Below are positions 48,271-58,929 of a stretch of DNA of 64,000 bases, piece after piece. A program made the position numbers and the translations under genes. Every line of letters starts with the position of its first letter. Position 1 is the first letter of the stretch. Below the pieces are notes generated by a model. It ran no database searches, had not been told where the DNA came from, and was given only the letters and a program-made list of their open reading frames with translations. This DNA is from Xestospongia bergquistia (Eukaryota; Porifera; Demospongiae; Haplosclerida; Petrosiidae). The stretch is taken from positions 3,391,821 to 3,455,820 of the forward strand of contig OZ014417.1 of the NCBI GenBank assembly GCA_963965975.1, written 5' to 3'.

Positions 48271-48619
48271 CAGTATTTTTAACACTCTCCTTCCTTCATA
48301 AGGACCAAACCTAACTCCATGAGGTATAAACTGCTAAGCAAAAAAAAAAAACAATTTACACCTACATTAATTGTACCATACAGAAGCACTACTGTCACGG
48401 GTTCGTTAGACTTCACTACTCCAATAGCTACAATGACACTATATGACACTATATTCTGTTACTGTGCTCTGGATCTTTGGGACTAGTCGTCCTGGAACTA
48501 CTTTAACTTCTCTAGATCTGTATTGTCTATTGTTTGTGTAGTGTTATTACTATGGAAACTTAATAAAGTCTAATGTATATGTAAATAATTATCAAAAATG
48601 GTCACTAACTATTTTAGAT

Positions 48620-49070
48620 GAATAAGATAGAGATTGCCATTTTAGTTGAATCAGCAGTGACAACAATCTCTATCAACTAGTATCTTCATTAAACTGTTTT
48701 CTTTTTATGTCAGTGTGTTAAGAGAGCCAAGCATCACTGGGTGATAAACATTGTATAGATATTGTGTAAGTTTTAGCTGAGTGAACATCTTCAGCAGTGA
48801 CAGCAATCTCTATCAGTGAAGTAGTACCTTCAGATAATTGAAATGTTTTACTTGTAGCATCTCCCTAGAATTAGTAAGACTTAATTATAATTAAAGTCTA
48901 GCTAGAAACAACTTACACCTACTTTAATTGTATAACAACAGTAATCTCCAAGCTCATCACTATCACTGGTTAGAGGTTTTAATATGACTTCACTTACTCC
49001 ATTAGCTACAGTTACCATATATTCTGTTACTTTGCTCTGGAACTTTGGGACTAGTCACATTGGAGCTACT
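48620..49070 (-). pseudogene. Cadherin-like fragments (between units B and C)
   Basis: Same family as 44090-44500. The exon with EDVHSAKTYTISIQ lies near 48720-48800, and one with a VTVANGVSEV-like frame lies near 48960-49020. Internal partial duplication of the first exon is seen at 48640-48690. Confidence 0.5.
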
Positions 49071-49156
49071 TTAACTTGCATTGTCCATTGTTTGTGTAGT
49101 GTTGTTATTATGGTAACTTAATGTGTAATGAAAATGATTAGTACAAAAAAATATTA

Positions 49157-51740
49157 TTATTTTAGATGAATATGAAGATGTCTTTGGAGACTACCATTAT
49201 GACGAAATCCTTTTCCACAGTACTGACATTGGTAAGGTTTATCACCAGTGTGTATACGAATATGAATTTGGAGACTACTACTATGATTAAATCTTTTTTC
49301 ACAGTGCTGACATTGGTAAGGTTTATCATCAGTGTGTATACGAACATGACTTTGGAGATTACCATTCAGACTAAATCTTTTTCCACAGTACTGACATTGG
49401 TAAGGTTTATCACCAGTGTGTATACGGACATGAGTTTGGAGATTAAAGCTTTTTTTAAATCCTTTTCCACAGTACTGACATTGGTAAGGTTTATCACCAG
49501 TGTGTATACGAAGATGAGTTTGGAGACCTCCATTCTGACTAAAACCTTTTCCACAATACTGACATAGGTAAGGTTTATCACGAGTGTGGATACGAAGATG
49601 TTTTTTAAGATTACTATTCTGAATAAATCCTTTTCCACAGTACTCACATTGGTAAGGTTTATCACCAGTGTGTATACAAAGATGAGTTTGGAGATTACAA
49701 TTCTGACTAAATCTTTTTCCGCAGTACTGACATTGGTAAGGACTATTACCAGTGTGTATATGATGATGTCTTTGGAGACTACTATTCTGACTAAATCTTT
49801 TTCCACAGTACTCACATTGGTAAGGTTTATCACTGTGTGTATAAAGATGTCTTTGGAGATCATTATTCTGACAAAAATCTTTTCCACAGTACTGACATTG
49901 GTAATGTTTATCACCAGTGTGTATATAAAGATGTTTGCAGAGATTACTCTTGTTACTACATCTTTTTCCACAGTAATGACATTGGTAAGATTTATCACCC
50001 ATGTGTATAGGAAGATGTTTTCGAAGACTACCATTATGATTAAATCCTTTTCCACAATACTGACATTGGTAAGGATTATCACCAGTGTGTATATGAAGAT
50101 GAGTCCTCAACGATGACTGACGAGAAAATTTCTTTCCACAATAATCACACATATAATCTTCATTCTCAACCAGCAGTTTGGAAATGAGCCTTTTTTTATT
50201 TATTTCTTTTTCATCAAGTTGCTCATGTTTACGAATGTGGTCTTGTAACTGATACAATTGACAAAAACTTTCTTGACATTTTTGACAAGTAAAACATTGA
50301 GGATTAGCAGCAAGACAATTAGAATTATGTCGAAGATGCAAATCAAAATTGGCTTTCAAAACAAAACTATTTCCACAATTTTTGCAATTATAAAGTTGAC
50401 AATTATCTAAAAATAGATAGTAAATTTTATTTCTGCCAAAAGAATTACCTTACTTTCTTCAAAACTAGCTGTAATCCCAAGTTCTCTTGCATATTGTTCA
50501 CCATACCATACATAGAGTTCATTACCAGGATAGATATGCTTGAATGAGCGATAATAGATGTTACCATGATACTGAAAAGCTATTAAATTTTGTTCATCTA
50601 CATTGCGAGCACAGTTAATAAATCGTAACCAGTTACTTTGCTTATCTGATTGACCATCAATATAATATGAACCCTCTCCAAAACGTCTTACCTGAATAAA
50701 TATAACTAATTAATAATTTTGTATTTATTACAGTACCTCCCACATGTAGCTAGTATCTTCTCTTTTAGTGAGCTCTTCTTTTAATACTCTCCTTCCTTCA
50801 TAAGGACCAAACCTAACTCCACGAGGTATAAACTGTGTAGCAAAAACACCCAGTCCAGCATTGGCTATCTTAGAAGGTTTAACAGTTAATTCAGATGGAA
50901 CAAATACAGTAGTGTATTGTAGAGATGCTTCATTATGACCACTAGAAGGATCTAGAGTTAGTAAGGGTCCATGAACAGGACAGTCACCATGATGAAATTC
51001 CTCACAGTTGTCACAAACTAGTAACAAAAGTTGTAGAAGTAACCATATTGATACTGAACTTACAGAGATATTCATCTTCATCAGATATTTTATCTTCTCT
51101 GTATTCTTTTTGGTGAAATAATTTCTTAGAATATCGTTCACTAACTGGATACTCAGGTACATCACCACTGTATTAAGAAAAATATATCAACAATACTGAT
51201 ATAATCTAACTTACACATCTTCAATATCAAATCCTTCAAAGTCTTCATATTCTTCATTATTATCATCTCCAAATAACTCAGAAAATTTTTTAGACAACTT
51301 GCAATCAAAGCTCTCAAATGAAGGCTCCTCCCCCTCTACAGGTTGGTAATATTTCTTCTGCTGTGTGTTTTGCTGCTTCAAGATTCTTGTAAGTTGGTTA
51401 TCTAAATACAAAATAAAGGTGTTCATATTTTATTTACAAGTTTATTACCTATCATGACATCATTTGGTTTTTTCTTCATCACATAAGTCTCTCTAGCAGG
51501 TACCCATTCATCTCCAGTATCACTGCTACTATTACTACAATTACTATATCGTCTCCTTCTCTTTTTTCTAACTCTACTCTTTTTTTGGGACTTAATATCT
51601 AAACCTACTCACAAACTTTATCACTTTTATTTACCATACAATAGTATTATACCTAAAGTTTTCATGTGTTCAATATTCTTTTCAACATTCTCTAGTCTTC
51701 TCTTCTCATAGTCACATAATTCTTGCATTACATCTGCCAT
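49157..51740 (-). CDS. PRDM9-like histone methyltransferase, unit C (apparently intact)
   Basis: Seven exons join in frame: 51740-51653, 51604-51449, 51401-51215, 51167-51064, 51017-50737, 50691-50454 and 50406-49157, giving 767 residues. Exon 1 (ending LENVEKNIEHMKTLG) and exon 2 (ending with D61-E62-W63) resemble the KRAB end and S-D-E-E-W-T-P stretch of vertebrate PRDM9. An acidic exon and an SSXRD-like piece (ERYSKKLFHQKEYRED) follow. A zinc knuckle starts at Cys180. The PR/SET domain (about 200-350) has FGPYEGR, INCAR, NLIAFQYHGNIYYR and VWYGEQY with the expected catalytic Tyr335. A solitary proximal finger, a second finger and twelve arrayed fingers complete the protein. Expected role: nuclear H3K4/K36 methylation at sites chosen by the fingers; in this animal that is inference. 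It lacks the VVETTV cassette exon seen in A, D and F. Confidence 0.88.
49160..50155 (-). repeat. 84-bp zinc-finger minisatellite, unit C (12 fingers)
   Basis: Twelve tandem fingers, almost all 28 codons, with a near-constant frame HTGDKPYQCQYCGKGF. Helix sequences (-1 to 6) in order: RQSSLRT, HNGSLRK, NKSNLCK, QNNDLQR, QNSSLQR, QNCNLQT, QNSNLKK, QNGGLQT, KSFNLQT, LNGNLQS, HSSSLQI, HNGSLQR. Finger 3 has Cys for the core Phe and finger 4 a shortened linker. Variation is concentrated at -1, 2, 3 and 6. Confidence 0.9.
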
Positions 51741-52136
51741 TTTGAATTATTCAGACTAGCTAGTTTCGAGGCCAGAGGTTTTGCAAGGGGAGGGAATATC
51801 TGGACAACTCGCACTCAAGTCTGTGCAACTATGAATATTATTATATCTAAAGATCACATGACTTGTGATAAATTTGTAATCCTTTTTTATAACACTTTCC
51901 AGTCTGCTTGAATCTTAATTAGTTTTATTTTAATTAGATCGTCGTGTGGTCCCTTACAATCACATGACATAAACAATTTCATTGTTCTGCAAGAAATCAG
52001 TTTAGAACACCAACTAATCAAACAAATTTGACAGAACACCATTTTTGTTAATAAAAGTACTAGCCCCTCTTACTAAAAATTTTATTGGTTGTTATCAAAA
52101 ATAATAATAATTTTTTAAATTAAAAATTGAGAAGTT

Positions 52137-52283
52137 TCAATCATCATCTGTTGAAATCGTAAGTTGTAATAGGTTTGCTCTCTTACGAGCTAAATATCTT
52201 TCTTTAGCAGACATAGCAGTATCTTCATTTGTTCTTTTAGCACACAAATGTTGTCTTTTCTCCTCTTGACTCTTCTCAACTGT
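52137..52283 (-). pseudogene. acidic-tail gene fragment (unit C side)
   Basis: The minus strand ends SAKERYLARKRANLLQLTIS then TDDD and a stop, matching 43692 and 55534. Upstream (52290-52570) it is cut by a foldback repeat like that at 40720. Confidence 0.55.
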
Positions 52284-52289
52284 AATAAA

Positions 52290-52570
52290 ATTTCTGTACA
52301 ATGTTCTAGATAATTTCAAAAGTTTATTACATTTTTTAAAATATGCTAGTATACCTCTAACACAGACAAAATGATAATCATGCAATCCTAAAATATAGCA
52401 AGACATTTATTGTCCTGGGATAAAGTAATCCAAACCATTTTTTATACAAGGATAAAATATTGCAAGTCAAAATTTTTTTGTCTTTAGATAAATTTGTGAC
52501 AAAATCTTGCAGCAATATTTTATCCTAGGATAAAAAATGGTTTGCAATATTTTATCTGGTGGAACAAATT
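52290..52570. repeat. foldback repeat with atattttatcctag motif
   Basis: The left half (caaaccattttttatacaag, then gataaaatattgcaag) pairs with the right half (cttgcagcaatattttatcc, then ataaaaaatggtttg). A related copy lies at 40720-41060. Probably a short non-autonomous element. Confidence 0.6.
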
Positions 52571-52599
52571 TTAGATATGATAATAGTTGTCATGATAAC

Positions 52600-52790
52600 A
52601 CCTCTACTACTTGTTAAAGGTGTTAACTTGACTTCACTTACTCCACTAGCTACAGTAACACTATATACTGTTACTGTGCTCTGGAACTTTGGAACTAGTT
52701 TTCAAGGAACTACTTTTGACTTCTCTAGATCTGTATTGTCCATTGTTTGTATAGTGTTGTTACTATAGTAACTTAATGAAGTGTTAATAA
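52600..52790 (-). pseudogene. Cadherin-like fragment (between units C and D)
   Basis: A minus-strand frame of the TVTVYSVTVASGVSEVK type lies at about 52620-52690, followed on that strand by the shared 3' sequence leading away from the finger exon. Only one exon of the set survives here. Confidence 0.45.
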
Positions 52791-52824
52791 ATAGTCATTA
52801 GAAAAAATAGTTAATTATTTTTAA

Positions 52825-53700
52825 GATGAACATGAACATGACTTTGGAGACTAAGATTCCCACTAAATCCTTTTCCACACTACTGACATTGGTAAGGTCT
52901 ATCACCAGTGTGTATACGAAGATGAGTTTGGAGATTACTATTATCACTAAATGCTTTTTCACAGTACTCACATTGGTAAGGTTTATCACCAGTGTGGATA
53001 CGAAGATGAGTTTGGAGATTACCATTCTGACTAAATCCTTTTCCACAGTAGTGACATTGGTAAGGTTTATCACCAGTGTGTATACGAAGATGAGTTTGGA
53101 GACTACAGCTTTGATTAAATCCTTTTCCACAGTACTCACATTGGTAAGGTTTATCACCAGTGTGTATACGAACATGAGTTTGTAGATTACAGCTTTGTTT
53201 AAATCCTTTACCACAGTACTGACATTGGTAAGGTTTATCACCAGTGTGTATAAGAAGATGAGTTTGGAGACTACTATTCCGACTAAATCCTTTTCCACAG
53301 TACTGACATTGGTAAGGTTTATCACCAGTGTGTGTACGAAGATGTCTTTGGAGATCAATATTCTGACAAAAATCTTTTCCACAGTACTGACATTGGTAAC
53401 GTTTATCACCAGTGTGTATACGAAGATGTTTTTGGAGATTACTCTTATTACTACATCTTTTTCCACAGTATTGACACTGGCAAGTTTTATTACCAGTGTG
53501 TACACGAAGATGTTTTTGGAGATCACCATTCTGATTAAATCCTTTTCTACAGTAATGACATTGGTAAGATCTATCACCCATGTGTATAGGAAGATGTTTT
53601 CGGAGACTACCATTATGACTAAATCCTTTTCCACAATACTGACATTGGTAAAGATTATCACCAGTGTGTATACGAACATGAGTCCTCAATGATGACTGAC
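52825..53700 (-). repeat. 84-bp zinc-finger minisatellite, unit D (10 + 1 fingers)
   Basis: Helix sequences in order: CQSSLRT, HNGSLRK, QNGDLQK, NKSNLQK, QNIDLQR, RNSSLQT, QSCNLQT, QSCSLQT, QNGNLQT, DNSNLQT, then an untranslated GNLSLQS. The framework between helices is almost invariant at DNA level. Confidence 0.88.
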
Positions 53701-55413
53701 AAGAAAATTTCTTTCCACAATAATCACACATATTATCTGCATTCTCAACTAGCAGTTTATCATTGGAAATCAATTCTTTCTTATAATTTCTTCCTTTTAC
53801 ATCAAGTTGCTCGTGTTTACGAATGTGGTGTTGTAACTGATACAATTCACAAAAGTTTTCTTGACATTTTTGACAAGTAAAACATTGAGGATTAGAAGCA
53901 AGACAATTAGGATTATGTCGAAGATGCAAATCAAAATTGGCTTTCAGAACAAATCTACTTCCACAATTTTTGCAATTATAAAGTTGACAATTATCTAAAA
54001 ATAGATAGTAAATTTTATTTCTGCCAAAAGAATTACCCTACCTTCTTTAAAACTAGCTGTAATCCCAAGTTCTCTTGCATATTGTTCACCATACCATACA
54101 TAGAGTTCATTACCAGGATAGATATGCTTGAATGAGCGATAATAGATGTTACCATGATACTGAAAAGCAACTAAATTCTGTTCATCTTCACTGCGAGCAC
54201 AGTTAATAAATCGTAACCAATTACATTGCTTATCTGATTGACCATCAATATAATATGACCTCTTTCCAACGTGCTTCACCTAAATAATTTAAAAAATTAA
54301 TTTTTTTTTATTATATTATTACAGTACCTCCCACATGTAGCTAGTATCTTCTCCTTTAGTGAGCTCTTCTTTTAACACTCTCCTCCCTTCAAAAGGACCA
54401 AACCTAACTCCACGAGGTATAAACTGTGTAGCAAAAACACCCAGACCTGCATTGGCTATCTTAGAAGGTTTAACAGTTAATTCAGATGGAACAAATACAC
54501 TAGTGTATTGTAGAGATGCTTCATCATGACCACTAGAAGGATCTAGAGTTAGTAAGGGTCCATGTACAGGACAATCACCAAGATGAATTTCCTCACAGTT
54601 GTCACAAACTAATAATACAAGTTGTAGAAGTAACCATATTGATACTAAACTTACAGAGATATTCATCTTCATCAGATAGTTCATCTTCTCTGTATTCATT
54701 TTGGTGAATTAATCTCTTAGGATATCGTTCACTAACTGGACAATGAGGTATATCACCACTGTATTAAGAAAAAACATCAGCAATACTGATATAATCTAAC
54801 TTACACATCTTCAATATCAAATCCTTCAAAGTCTTCATATTCTTCATTATTATCATCTCCAAATAACTCAAAAAACTCATTAGACAACTTGTAATCAAGA
54901 CTCTCACATATAGGTTCCTCCCCTTTTAAATTTAAAGGTTTGTAAAATTTCTTCTGCTGTGGTTTTTGCTTTTTCAAGACTCTCGAGACTTGATGATCCT
55001 ACCATTATAAAGAGATAGTACAACATTACATCTGCATCAAATACTTACCACATGTTTTCCTATATTACACTGTATTACTACTGGAACAAGCATAAAGAAT
55101 TAAATCCATATTTTATATATATATTATTACCTCTCATGCTATTTGTTTTTTTTTTCGTCACACAAGTCTCTAGAGCAGGTGTCCATTCATCTCCACTATC
55201 ACTGCTACTATTACTATATTGTCTCTTTCTCCTTTTTCTAACTCTACTCTTCTTTTGGGACTTGACATCTAAACCTATAATACAATCTTTATGACTTTTA
55301 TTTATCATGCAATATAGTATTTTACCTAAAGTTTTCTTGGGTTCAATACTCTTTTCAACCTTCTCTAGTCTTCTCATCTCATACTTGCATAATTGTTCCG
55401 TTACATGTGCCAT
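52880..55413 (-). CDS. PRDM9-like histone methyltransferase, unit D (intact frame, last finger cut)
   Basis: Eight exons join in frame: 55413-55326, 55274-55131, 55080-55049, 54998-54805, 54758-54655, 54608-54328, 54279-54042 and 53994-52880, giving 731 residues. Domain order is as in unit C: KRAB-end-like exon (LEKVEKSIEPKKTLG), basic exon ending SSSDSGDEWTPALET, a short cassette exon (VVIQCNIGKHV), acidic exon, SSXRD-like exon, zinc knuckle, PR/SET with FGPFEGR, INCARSEDEQ, FQYHGNIYYR and VWYGEQY, proximal finger, second finger and ten arrayed fingers. An eleventh finger follows but its first Tyr codon is TAG, so translation stops at PYQCQ. Fingers differ from those of C, predicting another DNA target. 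Confidence 0.85.
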
Positions 55414-55533
55414 TTTGAACACCTCAGACTAGCTGATAAACAAAATAACAGCCACTATTTCCGTTAAAAATACTAGCCCCTCCCACTAAAATTTTATTGG
55501 TCTTACCAAAAAAGTAATAATAATTATTTTTAA

Positions 55534-55785
55534 TTACAAGTTAAGAGGATCATCTGTTGAAATGGTAGGTTGTGATAGTTTTGCTCTTTTGCGAACTAAA
55601 TATCTTTCTTTAGCAGACATAGCAGTATCTTCATTTGTTAGCAAACAAACGTCGTCTTTTCTCCTCTTGATTCTCCTCAACAACACTGGCTGCACTTTCA
55701 GGAAGATTATTACTATGATCCACCTTGAGTTGTTTGTCATCATGTTCAGGTGATCAATCTGATGACAGTTCTCTACATTCTTCAT
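55534..55785 (-). pseudogene. acidic-tail gene fragment (unit D side)
   Basis: The minus strand has SAKERYLVRKRAKLSQPTIS then TDDP; the frame is shifted relative to the copy at 43692 (NEDTAMSAKERY preceded by altered text). Same gene as 43692 and 52137. Confidence 0.5.
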
Positions 55786-56439
55786 TATCTACTACATTAT
55801 TTATAATATCATTTTGAGTTTCATGCTCTATGTCTTGGAATAATTCTATTGTCTTTATACTTTGTTTGTCCTCTTTTGTTTTTATTTTTATTTCAGTTTT
55901 AATATTGCTCTTCTTGTCAAGAATATTTCAATAAAATTGACTTCAATCATTTTTTGTTTAGTGACATCATTCAACTCTATTGCAAGATTAACATAATTAT
56001 ATTTAACAATCATTGTAACTAACTTAACAATTATTGTAACTAAATTAACAGTCATTGTATACGTAATTAACTTTCTTTGGAGAGAACCAAGTTGATACGC
56101 ATCTAGTTGACTAAGTTGAGATAGCCAAGCATCACTGGGTGATAGACGTCATTTATAACTAACAGCCTTCCATTAATTATCATTATTTTATACAGGAGGA
56201 TATTATAGTTACTATTGATACTCTAACAGGTCAAAGAAAATCCTTGTTTGGAAATGTGAAAAAAATATAGAAGTAGTACAGTAGAAATAAAAAGAACAAT
56301 ATGGTGTCAGATATATACATGATATATTACATGTTTTTACTACATACAATTGTAACATTGTAACATTATTGTGATATTTATTTATTTATTTATTCATTTA
56401 GAGTGCCATCCTCTACATGTTCAAATAATTCTATTGTCT

Positions 56440-56860
56440 TTAGACTTTGTACTCTTTTATTTCAGTTTGTTAAGAGAGGCCAACATCACTGGATGATAAA
56501 CATTGTATAGATATTGTGTAAGTTTTAGTTGAGTCACCATCTTCAGCAGTGACAACAATCTCTACCACTGTAGTACCTTCAGATAACTGAACTGTTTTAT
56601 TTGTAGCATCTACTTAGGATTAGTAAGACTTAATTATAATTAAAGCCTAGCTAGAAACAACTTACACCTACTTTAATTATATAATAATAGTAATATCCAA
56701 GCTCATCACTATCACTGGTTAGAGGTTTAACATAACTTCACTTACTCCATTAGCTACAGTGACCATATATTCTGTTACTGTGCTCTGGAACTTTGGGACT
56801 AGTCACATTAGAGCTACTTTAACTTCTCTAGACTGCATTGTCCATTGTTTGTGTAGTGTT
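56440..56860 (-). pseudogene. Cadherin-like fragments (between units D and E)
   Basis: Minus-strand pieces with VEIVVTAEDGDSTKTYTISI near 56580-56480 and EYMVTVANGVSEVM near 56780-56730, as in the other intergenic intervals. No start or complete domain. The 56160-56400 stretch to the left shows nothing recognisable. Confidence 0.55.
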
Positions 56861-56911
56861 GTTACTATGGTTACTTAATGTGTAATGAAAATGATTAGTA
56901 CAAAAAACTTA

Positions 56912-58870
56912 TTATTTTAGATGAATATGAAGATGTCTTAGGAGACTACCATTATGACGAAATCCTTTTCTACAGTACTCACATCGGTAAGGTTTATCAC
57001 CAGTGTGTATACAAAGATGCGTTTGGAGATTACAATTATCACTAAATCCTTTTCCACAGTACTTACATTGGTAAGGTTTATCACCAGAGTGTACATGAAG
57101 ATGAGTTTGGAGATTACCATTCTCACTAAATCCTTTTCCACAGTACTCACATTGGTAAGGTTTATCACCAGAGTGTATATGAAGATGTCTTTGGAGACTA
57201 CCATTCCGACTAAATCTTTTTCCACAGTACTGACATTTGTAACGTTTATCACCAGTATGTATACGAAGATGTTTGCGGAGATTAGTCTTATCACTACATC
57301 TCTTTCCACAGTACTGACACTGGCTAGTTTTATCACAAGTGTGTATACGAAGATGTTTTTGGAGATCACCATTCTGATTAAATCCTTTTCTACAGTACTG
57401 ACATTGGTAAGATTTATCACCCATGTGTATAGGAAGATGTTTTCGGAGACTACCATTATGACTAAATCCTTTTCCACAATACTGACATTGGTAAGGATTA
57501 TCACCAGTGTGTATATGAAGATGAGTCCTCAACGATGACTGACAAGAAAATTTCTTTCCACAATAATCACACATATTATTTGCATTCTCAACTAGCAGTT
57601 TATCATTGGAAATGAGCCTTTTTTACATCAAGTTACTCATGTTTATGAATGTGGTGTTGTAACTGATATAATTCACAAAAACATTCTTGACATTTATGAC
57701 AAGTAAAACATTGAGGATTAGCAACAAGACAATTAGGATTATGTCGAAGATGCAAATTAAAATTACCTTTCAAAACAAAACTACTTCCACAATTTTTGCA
57801 ATTATAAAGTTGACAATCTTCTAAAAATAAATAATAAATTTTATTTCTCAAAAAAACTACCCTACCTTCTTCAAAACTAGCTGTGATCCCAAGTTCTTTT
57901 GCATATTGTTCACCATACCATACATAGAGTTCATTACCAGGATAGATATGCTTGAATGAGCGATAATAGATGTTACCATGATACTGAAAAGCTATTAAAT
58001 TCTGTTCATCTTCATTGCGAGCACAGTTAATAAATTGTATCCAGTTACTTTGCTTATCTGATTGACCATCAATATAATATGACCTCTCTCCAATACGCTT
58101 CACCTGAATAAATTAAAATAATTATAACATTTTTATTATTTTATTACAGTACCTCCCACCTGTATTTAGTATCTTCTCCTTCAGTGAGCTCTTCTTTTAA
58201 CACTCTCCTTCCTTCATAAGGACCAAACCTAACTCCACGAGGTATAAACTGTGTAGCAATATCACCCAGACCAGCATTGGCTATCTTAGAAGGTTTAACC
58301 AGAGATAATAAATATCATATGATATTTATTATCTCTGGTTTCACAGTTAATTCAGCTGGAACAAATACAGTAGTGTATTGTAGAGATGCTTCATCATGAC
58401 CACTAGAAGGATCTAGAGTTATTAAGGGTCCGTGAACAGGACAGTCACCATGATGAAATTCCTCACAGCTGTCACAAACTAATAATGAAAGTTGTAGAAA
58501 TATCCATATTGATATTTGATACTGAACTTACAGAGATATTCATCTTCATCGGATAGTTCATCTTCTCTGTATTCTTTTTGATGAATCAATCTGTTAGGAT
58601 CTGAATATCGTTCACTAACTGGACACTGAGGTACATCGCCACTGTATTAAGAAAAAAACATCAGCAATACTGATATAATCTAACTTACACATCTTCAATA
58701 TCAAATCCTTCAAAGTCTTCATATTCTTCATTATTATCATCTCCAAATAACTCAAAAAACTCATTAGACAACTTGCAATCAAGGCTCTCAAATGAAGGCT
58801 TCTCCTCCTCTACAGGTTTGTAATATTTCTTCTGCTGTGGTTTTTTTCGCTTTAAGGCTCTTGTAACTTA
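56912..58870 (-). pseudogene. PRDM9-like unit E (pseudogene, 5' end lost)
   Basis: Begins with the acidic exon (58870-58690, FELFGDDNNEEYEDFEGFDI); exons 1-3 are missing, with a LINE remnant in their place. The zinc-knuckle/SET exon is split by a 44-bp palindrome at 58297-58340 that brings in TGA. The second SET exon (58103-57860, VKRIGERSYYIDGQ to VWYGEQYAKELG) is intact. The finger exon has GAG TAA where C and D have GAG CAA, plus a deletion before the array. Eight arrayed fingers remain (helices CQSSLRT, HNGSLRK, QNGDLQK, DKTNLRK, RNGSLQR, ENGNLQT, DNCNLQT, HNGSLLR). Confidence 0.88.
58297..58340. repeat. perfect 44-bp palindrome in a PRDM9-like SET exon
   Basis: Arms 58297-58318 and 58319-58340 meet at catatg without spacer. 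The other units read straight through here (gaaggtttaacagttaattc), so these bases are an insertion in unit E only. Confidence 0.93.
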
Positions 58871-58929
58871 GTGATTTAAACACAAAAGAATGATGTCCAT
58901 ATTTTATTGACAAGTTCATTATCTCTTGT

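Noticed and set aside
49366..50082. Minus-strand frame of TNVSTVEKDLV repeats
   Set aside because: It is the +1 frame of the finger array and lacks any independent start or conservation.
49160..50155. Regular repeats with constant and variable parts, CRISPR-like
   Set aside because: The period is 84 bp and each unit translates to a C2H2 finger; the genes have introns and are eukaryotic.
52826..53692. Long plus-strand frames made of SFSTVLTLVRFITSVYTKM repeats
   Set aside because: They are exact antisense shadows of the C2H2 finger array on the minus strand; codon periodicity of the 84-bp repeat explains them.
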